Origin: Oceanococcus atlanticus
Lineage (GTDB): Bacteria > Pseudomonadota > Gammaproteobacteria > Nevskiales > Oceanococcaceae
Direction of reading: 5' to 3'
NCBI RefSeq assembly: GCF_002088235.1
Contig: NZ_AQQV01000002.1
Span: 310,001-374,000 of the forward strand
Length of the DNA stretch: 64,000 bases
Shown: in pieces, positions 8,172-15,342 of the stretch
Numbering within the stretch: the first letter of the stretch is position 1
How the letters are laid out: each line of letters starts with the position of its first letter
Program-made: the position numbers and the translations under genes
Notes under the pieces: generated by a model
Database searches by the model: none
Seen by the model: only the letters and a program-made list of their open reading frames with translations
Told to the model about the DNA's origin: nothing

Positions 8172-9410
8172 TCAGGCGCTGGCGCGCAAGCGACGTGTCT
8201 GCCGCATCCCTGAGGCGGTATCAACCAGACTGCACAAAAACGCCTTGAGCCCGGATTCGCGCGGCTTGGGCGCCTGCCCGCGACCAATCCGGCGCAGCTG
8301 CCGGGTGTACCAGGTCACTTCCATGATCGCCATGCGATCGACCGGCTTGATCCCGGTCTTGATCGGACGCACACGCTCCTGCGGGTCGTGCCCGTCGAGC
8401 AAACGCTGGCTGACATCCGGCTCAATGGCCAGCAGCCGCGCGATACCGCACAAATCCAGTGAGCCCGACGCCAGCGCGGCCGTCATACCAGCATGGCTGC
8501 GGAAGCCACCGGTCACCATCAGCGGCGTCGAAGGGATGCGTGCACGCACCTTGTCGGCAAAGTCCAGGAAGTACGCCTCACGGGCACGCGTTGACTCACG
8601 CACGCCGGTCATCGCTGGCGCTTCATAGGTGCCGCCGGAGATTTCGATCAGGTCGATACCGGCGTCGGCCAACGCGCTCATCACATCAAGCGATTCTTCT
8701 TCGGTGAAACCACCGCGCTGGAAATCCGCCGAATTGAGCTTGATCCCGATGGCGAAATCCGGCGCTGTGGCCTCACGCATGGCCTGCAGCACGCGCAGCA
8801 CGAATCGGCGACGGTTCTCCGCGCTGCCGCCCCACTGATCGTCACGCTGATTGGTTTTGGGCGAGAGGAACTGGCTGACCAGATACCCGTGGGCGCCGTG
8901 AATCTGCACCCCGGCAAAACCGGCCTTACGACAGATACCGGCGGCCTGGCCGAAGCGCGCGATCAGATCTTCGATCTCTTCTTCACTGAGGGCGCGCGGC
9001 TGCTCGAAATAGGCCTGCATGGACTTCTCGAAAGCCACCGCCGAAGGCGCCACATTTTCACGGTTCAAGCCCTTGGGGCTCTGTCGCCCGGGGTGGTTGA
9101 GCTGAACCCAGACCTGGGCGCCTTGTGCCTGACCGGCCTGGGCCCAGGCTTTGAGCGTGTCCAGGTCACGCTCGTCCTCGATCACCACATTGCCGGGCTC
9201 GCCCAGCGCACGACGATCGATCATCACGTTGCCGGTCACCAGCAAGCCGGTGCCGCCCTGCCCCCAGCGCTCATAAAGGCGGACCAATTCCGGCGTAGCG
9301 CGATTGTCCATGGTGCCAAGCGCTTCGCTCATGGCCGATTTGGCGATGCGGTTGGCCAGCGTGCTGCCATTGGGCAGCTTGAAAGGTGTATTCAGTGTGG
9401 GGTTTGTCAT
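8172..9410 (-). CDS. Old Yellow Enzyme-family NADH:flavin oxidoreductase
   Basis: A 412-residue FMN TIM-barrel protein that would reduce activated C=C bonds with NAD(P)H. The N terminus (LPNGSTLANRIAKSAMSEAL) and the WVQLNHPGRQSP strand are typical, as is the active-site region VQIHGAHGYLVSQFLSP, whose His residues bind substrate oxygen. A C-terminal extension with VTWYTRQLRRIGRG follows the barrel. It stands alone, convergent with the lipoprotein gene. Exact substrate cannot be told. Confidence 0.9.
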   Translation of the reverse strand: MTNPTLNTPFKLPNGSTLANRIAKSAMSEALGTMDNRATPELVRLYERWGQGGTGLLVTGNVMIDRRALGEPGNVVIEDERDLDTLKAWAQAGQAQGAQVWVQLNHPGRQSPKGLNRENVAPSAVAFEKSMQAYFEQPRALSEEEIEDLIARFGQAAGICRKAGFAGVQIHGAHGYLVSQFLSPKTNQRDDQWGGSAENRRRFVLRVLQAMREATAPDFAIGIKLNSADFQRGGFTEEESLDVMSALADAGIDLIEISGGTYEAPAMTGVRESTRAREAYFLDFADKVRARIPSTPLMVTGGFRSHAGMTAALASGSLDLCGIARLLAIEPDVSQRLLDGHDPQERVRPIKTGIKPVDRMAIMEVTWYTRQLRRIGRGQAPKPRESGLKAFLCSLVDTASGMRQTRRLRASA

Positions 9411-9503
9411 TCAAAAACTCATTGTTTATGTCGCCATTCGGGCGGACGTCGCGCCTGATTCTGCCGACTTGCTCAACACCATTCAAACGCGCACCTGATG
9501 TGC

Positions 9504-10367
9504 TCAGGCGGCACTGGTCACCCCCAGTTCGTCGAGCACACGCAGGAACTCGGCGGGTTCGGGGCGGACCCGGTAGTTGTCGGTCAGATCGGCGTAAACA
9601 ATGACGCCCTGCGCGTTGGTGATCACCACTGTCGGCATCGCGGTGTCGGCCGAGTAACCCAGCGCCTCCATCCCGGCGGGCGTGCCCGCCTGCGCAAAGA
9701 TGCCGAAAGACTTGGCCGTCTGATTGTCCTGATCAATCCAGAAACCGGCCGGTATATCGAAACGCTGGGCCAGAGACTGGGTATGTTCCGGCGGCTGCGA
9801 GCTGACAAACGCAACCTGGGCGCCTCGCTGCTCCAGCTCGCGGTATTGGGCTGCAATCTCGCCGATCTGGGCCACACACAGCGGGCACCAGTTGCCGCGG
9901 TAGAACACCATCAGACAAGGTCGCCCCTGCACACTCTGATTGTTGACGATCTCACCATCGGCGCTGCGCATTTGAAATGGCGGTAGGGGCTGTCCCACGG
10001 CCAGTGTTGCGGTGTCACGCTGGGCAAAGCGCGAATACCAGAACACGTACAGCAGCTGGGCCAGCAACAAACCCGCCGCAATCATCTGCGCCAGCGCAAA
10101 ACCACTGGCGGGCACGGCAGCCAAGCTCACTGCCAAACCGAGCGCCATCCATGCCGTGTAACCCCACAACCTGGGCGATGTGCGCACCACGTCCTTGAGC
10201 AGGAACAGACGACTGAAAAAATAGGTCATTGGGAGCGCGGCAACCAGCACACCCAGCCAGGCCAGGTTGAACCCGTCGCGCAGCAGCATCCCCAGCGCCG
10301 CCAGCGTGGCCAGATAGACCGCACCGCAGAACGTGGAAATGAAAATTCTCTTGAGCCAGGCGTCCAT
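9504..10367 (-). CDS. Membrane-anchored peroxiredoxin-like (AhpC/TSA) protein
   Basis: A 287-residue fusion: four predicted membrane helices in the first 115 residues, then a thioredoxin-fold domain starting VGQPLPPFQM. The redox site is FYRGNWCPLCVAQI, a CxxC in the position where PRX-like2 proteins carry their active Cys; the catalytic PxxxT/SxxC of true peroxiredoxins is replaced by this dithiol. It probably faces the periplasm or cytoplasm as a thiol oxidoreductase. It is divergent from a secreted glutathione peroxidase homologue, suggesting a shared oxidative-stress role. Confidence 0.78.
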   Translation of the reverse strand: MDAWLKRIFISTFCGAVYLATLAALGMLLRDGFNLAWLGVLVAALPMTYFFSRLFLLKDVVRTSPRLWGYTAWMALGLAVSLAAVPASGFALAQMIAAGLLLAQLLYVFWYSRFAQRDTATLAVGQPLPPFQMRSADGEIVNNQSVQGRPCLMVFYRGNWCPLCVAQIGEIAAQYRELEQRGAQVAFVSSQPPEHTQSLAQRFDIPAGFWIDQDNQTAKSFGIFAQAGTPAGMEALGYSADTAMPTVVITNAQGVIVYADLTDNYRVRPEPAEFLRVLDELGVTSAA

Positions 10368-10493
10368 TCAACAATTCTCCCGTGGTGAGCGCGATAAGAC
10401 CGGGTCAGCGCGTAATGTCTTTCACACCCGAGCAATTGAATCCGAACAACATTCGCCCGCGTATGATGAGTGAAACTGTAACGGATACCCCCA

Positions 10494-11060
10494 ATGCTCA
10501 AGATTCTTGGATTATCACTCGCCACACTGATGTGGCTGTCCCCTGCTCCCGTCCAGGCAGCAGAGCAACCGCTATGCCAGGGTCTCGCTTCTCCTGGCCT
10601 CCTGATGGGCGGCGGCAAGGACAAACCCTTGTGCGACTGGTTTGAAGGCAAGGCGGTTCTGGTTGTGAATACCGCCTCGAAGTGCGGGCTGACCCCGCAG
10701 TTCGAAGGCCTCGAAGCCCTGCACAAGCGTTTCCACGAGCAGGGCCTGACCATTTTAGGGTTTCCCTCGGACAACTTCCTCGGCCAGGAATACGACAACC
10801 CGGAGAAAACTGCCGAAATCTGTTACCGCAATTATGGTGTCACCTTTCCCATGTTCACGCGCATCGACGTGAAGGGCAAAAAGGCGCACCCGCTTTTCCA
10901 GCGGCTGGCTGAGCAAACGCGCAAGCCGAGCTGGAACTTTCACAAGTACCTGATCAAGGGCGATCAAGTCACCGACTTCGGCCCACGCACCAAACCGGAT
11001 GACGAGACACTCATCAAAGCCATCGAACAGGCGCTTTCAGAGCAAACCGCGGCCCGATAA
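10494..11060 (+). CDS. Glutathione peroxidase-family protein, secreted
   Basis: A 188-residue thiol peroxidase. A Sec signal peptide (MLKILGLSLATLMWL, cleavage after PVQA) places it in the periplasm, unusual for this family whose E. coli member BtuE is regarded as periplasmic or cytoplasmic. The peroxidatic Cys lies in VNTASKCGLTPQFEGL, the Gln in LGQEYDN and the Trp/Asn pair in PSWNFHKYL, so the catalytic tetrad is present; a Cys in EICYRNYGV can serve as the resolving residue, making thioredoxin a likelier reductant than glutathione. No clear Shine-Dalgarno precedes the ATG. Confidence 0.88.
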   Translation: MLKILGLSLATLMWLSPAPVQAAEQPLCQGLASPGLLMGGGKDKPLCDWFEGKAVLVVNTASKCGLTPQFEGLEALHKRFHEQGLTILGFPSDNFLGQEYDNPEKTAEICYRNYGVTFPMFTRIDVKGKKAHPLFQRLAEQTRKPSWNFHKYLIKGDQVTDFGPRTKPDDETLIKAIEQALSEQTAAR

Positions 11061-11153
11061 TTTGCCACTCGCAGAACCAACAAACATTTCTGTATATTTG
11101 TCGTTTTGAATTTTCGACGGGGCGCGCGGGCGCCACCGTCGCAGAGGTGTTTG

Positions 11154-13274
11154 ATGAAACGATTTGCGATGCTGGCCGCCAGCACCTTGGGCCTGAGCGC
11201 CTGCGCCTTGCTGCCAACTGATATGGCCTCCAACACCAACCCGCTGCTCAGCCCCAGCACTCTGGATTATCAGTACCCGCACTTCGACCGGATTCGCGCC
11301 GAGCACTTTCTACCGGCCTTTGAGAGTGCCGCAAGCGCGCACCTTGCTGAGGTCGAGGCCATCGCAACTCAGGACACCGCATCGACCTTTGACAACACCA
11401 TCGTGGCGCTGGAACGGTCGGGTCAGGACCTGATGCGGACGGCCTATGTGTTCTTTGGCCTGGTTGGCGCGCACACCAATGACACGCTCAACGAGGTGCA
11501 AACCACGGTGGCCCCGCAAATGGCCGCACATCAGGACAAGATCCTGCTCAACCCGCAGCTGTTTGCGCGCATCGATGCGATCTATCAGTCCCGCGACACG
11601 CTTGACCTGAACCCCGAGCAGCGCCGCCTGGTTGAACGCTATCACCAGAACTTCGTCCGTGCTGGCGCAAGGCTGAGCGAGGACGAAAAGACCCGTATCA
11701 GCGCGATCAATGAGCGACTCTCCAGTCTGGTGACGAAGTTCGGCCAGAACGTGCTCAAAGAGCGCAACGACTCCACTGTTTTTGTCAGCGATGTTGATCA
11801 GCTGGCCGGCTACAGCACAGCCGAAATCGAATCCGCGGCCCAGATCGCCAGCGACGCTGGGCACGATGGCGAGTACGCCATCAAACTGCTCAACACCAGC
11901 TCGCAACCGGCGCTCAAGGTGCTCACGCACCGACCCACCCGCGACAAGGTGATGCAGGCCTCCCTGGCGCGTGGCTTGCGCGACAACGACTACAACAATC
12001 AAGCACTGATCCTGGAGATCGTGCGACTGCGCGCGGAGCGCGCCCAGCTGATGGGGCATCCCAACCACGCCGCCTATGTGCTGGAAGATTCGACTGCGCA
12101 AACCACCCAGGCGGTCAACGATCTGCTGACCCAACTGGCGCCCAAGGCAGTGGCCAATGCCCGTGCCGAAGCGGCCGATCTGCAGACCTTGATCGACGCC
12201 GAAATGGGTGCCTTCATGCTCAGCGCGGCCGACTGGCCGTTCTATGCCGAAAAACTTCGCCAGCAACGTTATGCGTTTGACGAAAGCCAGATGCGCCCCT
12301 ACCTGGAACTCGACCGCGTGCTGCACGATGGCGTGTTCTACATGGCGCAAGCGCTGTACGGCCTGAGCTTCAAGCCGCGCAAAGACCTGCCGGTCTACCA
12401 CCCGGATGTCAGCGTGTGGGAGGTGTTCAATGCCGATGATTCCGCGCTGGGTCTGTTCCTGTTCGACCCGTATGCGCGTGACAGCAAGCGCGGTGGTGCC
12501 TGGATGAACGCCTATGTGCCGCAGAATCACCTGCTAAAGGCCAAGCCGGTGGTCGGCAACCACCTCAACATCACCAAACCGCCTGCCGGTGAACCCGTGC
12601 TGTTGACCTTTGATGAGGTCACCACACTGTTCCACGAGTTTGGCCATGCCCTGCACGGCCTGTTCTCGGATGTGAGCTACCCGATGTTCTCCGGCACCAG
12701 CGTGCCGCGCGATTTCGTCGAGTTTCCCTCACAAGTGCACGAGATGTGGGCGGTGTGGCCGGACATCCTGCAGCGCTACGCTCGCCACTACGAAACCGGC
12801 GAGCCCATGCCGCAGGCCCTGGTCGAGCGCTTCCTGGCCGCCAAGAAATTCAATCAGGGCTACGCCACCACCGAGTACCTAGCCGCCTCGTTGCTCGACC
12901 AGGCCTGGCATCAGCTCGGTCCGGATGAGATTCCCAGCGACGTGGCCCAGTTCGAAAAAGCGGCCCTCAAACGTGCCGGTATCCTGCTCGACACGGTGCC
13001 CACACGCTATCGCAGCGCCTATTTCTCGCACATTTTCGCCGGCGGTTATTCGGCCGGTTACTACTCCTACATCTGGTCCGAAGTGCTTGATGCGGAAACC
13101 GTCGAGTGGTTCAAGGCACATGATGGTCTCAAGCGCATCAATGGCGACTGGTTCCGCGAGAACCTGCTCTCGCGCGGCGGCAGCATGGATGCCATGGAGC
13201 TGTTCGAACTGTTCCGCGGGCGTGCACCGCGGATTGAGCCGTTGCTGGAAAAACGCGGGCTCAACGCCAAATAG
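11154..13274 (+). CDS. dcp: M3-family peptidyl-dipeptidase, lipoprotein form
   Basis: A 706-residue zinc oligopeptidase that removes C-terminal dipeptides from short peptides. Zinc motif HEFGHALHGLFS lies near residue 493, and substrate loops (FAGGYSAGYYSYIW) near the C terminus match Dcp/OpdA. The start at 11154 gives a lipoprotein signal peptide ending GLSAC, so the enzyme is a membrane-anchored periplasmic or outer-membrane protein; E. coli Dcp is cytoplasmic. An upstream in-frame extension of 16 residues is rejected because it would bury the signal peptide. The hairpin after the stop is shared with the convergent gene. Confidence 0.92.
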   Translation: MKRFAMLAASTLGLSACALLPTDMASNTNPLLSPSTLDYQYPHFDRIRAEHFLPAFESAASAHLAEVEAIATQDTASTFDNTIVALERSGQDLMRTAYVFFGLVGAHTNDTLNEVQTTVAPQMAAHQDKILLNPQLFARIDAIYQSRDTLDLNPEQRRLVERYHQNFVRAGARLSEDEKTRISAINERLSSLVTKFGQNVLKERNDSTVFVSDVDQLAGYSTAEIESAAQIASDAGHDGEYAIKLLNTSSQPALKVLTHRPTRDKVMQASLARGLRDNDYNNQALILEIVRLRAERAQLMGHPNHAAYVLEDSTAQTTQAVNDLLTQLAPKAVANARAEAADLQTLIDAEMGAFMLSAADWPFYAEKLRQQRYAFDESQMRPYLELDRVLHDGVFYMAQALYGLSFKPRKDLPVYHPDVSVWEVFNADDSALGLFLFDPYARDSKRGGAWMNAYVPQNHLLKAKPVVGNHLNITKPPAGEPVLLTFDEVTTLFHEFGHALHGLFSDVSYPMFSGTSVPRDFVEFPSQVHEMWAVWPDILQRYARHYETGEPMPQALVERFLAAKKFNQGYATTEYLAASLLDQAWHQLGPDEIPSDVAQFEKAALKRAGILLDTVPTRYRSAYFSHIFAGGYSAGYYSYIWSEVLDAETVEWFKAHDGLKRINGDWFRENLLSRGGSMDAMELFELFRGRAPRIEPLLEKRGLNAK

Positions 13275-13282
13275 AGCCCCAT

Positions 13283-13305
13283 CCGGCACGGCCTGGCCGT
13301 GCCGG
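13283..13305. terminator. Hairpin between convergent dcp and tlpA-like genes
   Basis: Perfect ten-base-pair stem CCGGCACGGC/GCCGTGCCGG with a three-base loop, filling the 32 bases between two convergent stop codons. No T-run. Confidence 0.6.
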
Positions 13306-13306
13306 T

Positions 13307-14128
13307 TCAACGCTGCAAGGGTGCCCCGAAATGACGCATCCGGCTGGCCAGCGTGGCCCGCGACAACGGACCGAAGTGGCTGTCGACCATTTTGCCGTCG
13401 GCATCAATAAACAGGGTTGTGGGCAAACCGCGGCTGCCCACCATGGGTGCCAGACGAGCGTCATGATCCAGCACCACGTGCTGCAAGGCCAAACGCTGCG
13501 AGGCCAGAAACTGAGCCACCGTTGCGGCGTCCTCTGCCTGGTTGGCATATACGAACGCCACATCCGGATAGCGGGCCTGTGCATCTTCCAGAACCGGCAT
13601 TTCACGCACGCACGGCGGGCACCAGGTGGCCCATAAATTCAACACCAGCGGGCGTCCGTCTGCGAGCTCGGCCAAACGGCTTGTCTGCCCATCGATAAGT
13701 GCCACAGAGGCCTCAAGCAGCTCATTGGCAGGGCCTTGCATCCGCTCCAGTAGCAAGCTGCCCGCCGCCAAGACCATGGCACCGGCCAGCAAACCACCAG
13801 ACAAGGCGCGGCGCCACTCAGGATGCCGCCACAACTGCCACACCGCGCAGGCCACGCCGCCCAGCAGTGCCGCTGCGGGGCTGAAGCCACCATCACGGAT
13901 ATCCAGCACACCCCAGGGCGCATCACGGTAGTGTTCGAAGTACAACAGCACAAAGCCCACCCGGGCACTGAGCATGGCAACCAGCAGGATGTCGGCCAGT
14001 GCGCCGCCGATGCTGATCTCACGGCGCCGCCCAAGCAAAGTGCCCACCAGCCACGCGACCAAAGCAGCCGCCAGCAGCACCGCATGAGGCGCAGACAAAG
14101 CAATGGGACCGAGATTAAAGCTGAGCAT
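13307..14128 (-). CDS. Lgt-like membrane domain fused to TlpA-type thioredoxin domain
   Basis: A 273-residue protein. The first 125 residues hold about four membrane helices and an ARVGFVLLYFEHYRDAPWG segment followed by DIRDGGFSP, which recalls prolipoprotein diacylglyceryl transferase (Lgt) without its full catalytic set. From residue 135 a thioredoxin fold appears with the active site LWATWCPPCVREMP and the cis-Pro loop RGLPTTLFID, as in TlpA/ResA/CcmG periplasmic disulfide reductases. It probably reduces cysteines of a periplasmic partner. The Lgt-like half may be only a membrane anchor. 42 bases downstream of the DUF819 gene's region but separately started. Confidence 0.8.
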   Translation of the reverse strand: MLSFNLGPIALSAPHAVLLAAALVAWLVGTLLGRRREISIGGALADILLVAMLSARVGFVLLYFEHYRDAPWGVLDIRDGGFSPAAALLGGVACAVWQLWRHPEWRRALSGGLLAGAMVLAAGSLLLERMQGPANELLEASVALIDGQTSRLAELADGRPLVLNLWATWCPPCVREMPVLEDAQARYPDVAFVYANQAEDAATVAQFLASQRLALQHVVLDHDARLAPMVGSRGLPTTLFIDADGKMVDSHFGPLSRATLASRMRHFGAPLQR

Positions 14129-14187
14129 AGCGCTGCTCAGACGCCCGAATCGGCCCGAGGTTCAGCGTGGCTCGCTCTAATCTCGCA

Positions 14188-15342
14188 TCAAGATCCCGCG
14201 CCCAGACTCAGTGCACTGGCCATCGCCAACCCCAGGTAGTTGCCCAGCGCCAAACCCAGCACACCGGCTGTCATACCTGACATGACCACCTCGCGGTTTC
14301 CCAATACTTTGGCTATGGGACCCACAAACGGCGGGCCGTAAATCGCGGCGGTGGAGGTGATGATGACGGTGTCCACATCAATACCAAAAACACGCGCACT
14401 GAGAAAATGCAGAAGCACCGCAAACAGCAAAACGCAGCTGCTGTAAAGCAACACCATCGATCCGGCCTGAAGCATATGCTGGATGTTGGCTTGAGTCCCG
14501 ATCGTGATGCAGAACACCAGCAGCAGATACTGGCCTGTTTCGTAACTGCAAGACAGCGCCCTAACCCGCGGCGACAGGGTGCACAGCATCGCCAGCGTGG
14601 TAATCCCCAGTATCAATGCCGCCTCCGAAAAATGCCCAAGCAGCATCCAGGAAAGTCCTGCGGCAAGCGCACTGATGAGCAGCGATAGCAGGACGGCGAT
14701 AGCACCGCCGGGCCACCAGGCGCGAGCAACCGGCGCTGCCTGCGATGTCTGCGCCACGCCAGCAGCTGGGCGAAAAGCCGGGAAATAGCGCGACAACAGT
14801 GGCTTGGCCAACGTCATCAGGAACAGCAGATAAGCACTGCCAAGGATCACATCAGCGCCGTTAAGCAAAATGAAGGTGTTCTCATCAACCCCACGCGCCA
14901 ACGCCACCGCATTCATATTCGGCGTACCGCCGGTATACAGCCCGGTGAGCATGCCTGATACATCAGCCGCGGCTGCCAGCTGCTGGCCCAGCACCAAAAA
15001 CACCACAACCGCACTGATGCAAACGGCCGCTACGGCGAGCGCAAACGACACCACGGTGGAACGTGCCAACCCCAGCCAGTGACGCAAATTGGCTGGAAAC
15101 AGCAGCAGCGGTACCGCAATCAATACGCTGGCGGCGATAATCCCGCTGGCCAACGGGGCGGCAAATTCAACCCGCGGCACATGGGCAACAAGTATGCCGC
15201 TGGCATAACAAAGCACCACCGGACTCAGCGTTGCCACAATGCGCAGCTGCGACTCCGCCCACATCAACAGCGCCGGCACACCGAACAGAAACATCAGCTG
15301 CATCAGCACGCTGGCATCCAGGCTGGCGAGCGCGCTGTTCAC
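14188..15342 (-). CDS. DUF819 family integral membrane protein
   Basis: About 384 residues, ten or more hydrophobic helices, matching the YjcL/DUF819 permease-like family of unknown substrate. Characteristic segments are LTGLYTGGTPNMNAVALARG and, near the C terminus, TSTAAIYGPPFVGPIAKVLG; the conserved Gly/Asn and Gly/Pro loops resemble transporter re-entrant loops. A GTG at 15342 overlaps the receptor gene's stop as GTGA; a second GTG at 15345 is equally possible. Coupling to a TonB receptor suggests import of the same compound across both membranes. Confidence 0.85.
   Translation of the reverse strand: MNSALASLDASVLMQLMFLFGVPALLMWAESQLRIVATLSPVVLCYASGILVAHVPRVEFAAPLASGIIAASVLIAVPLLLFPANLRHWLGLARSTVVSFALAVAAVCISAVVVFLVLGQQLAAAADVSGMLTGLYTGGTPNMNAVALARGVDENTFILLNGADVILGSAYLLFLMTLAKPLLSRYFPAFRPAAGVAQTSQAAPVARAWWPGGAIAVLLSLLISALAAGLSWMLLGHFSEAALILGITTLAMLCTLSPRVRALSCSYETGQYLLLVFCITIGTQANIQHMLQAGSMVLLYSSCVLLFAVLLHFLSARVFGIDVDTVIITSTAAIYGPPFVGPIAKVLGNREVVMSGMTAGVLGLALGNYLGLAMASALSLGAGS

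Noticed and set aside
11310-12530. 406-codon minus-strand frame opposite dcp
   Set aside because: Antisense shadow of the peptidase gene.
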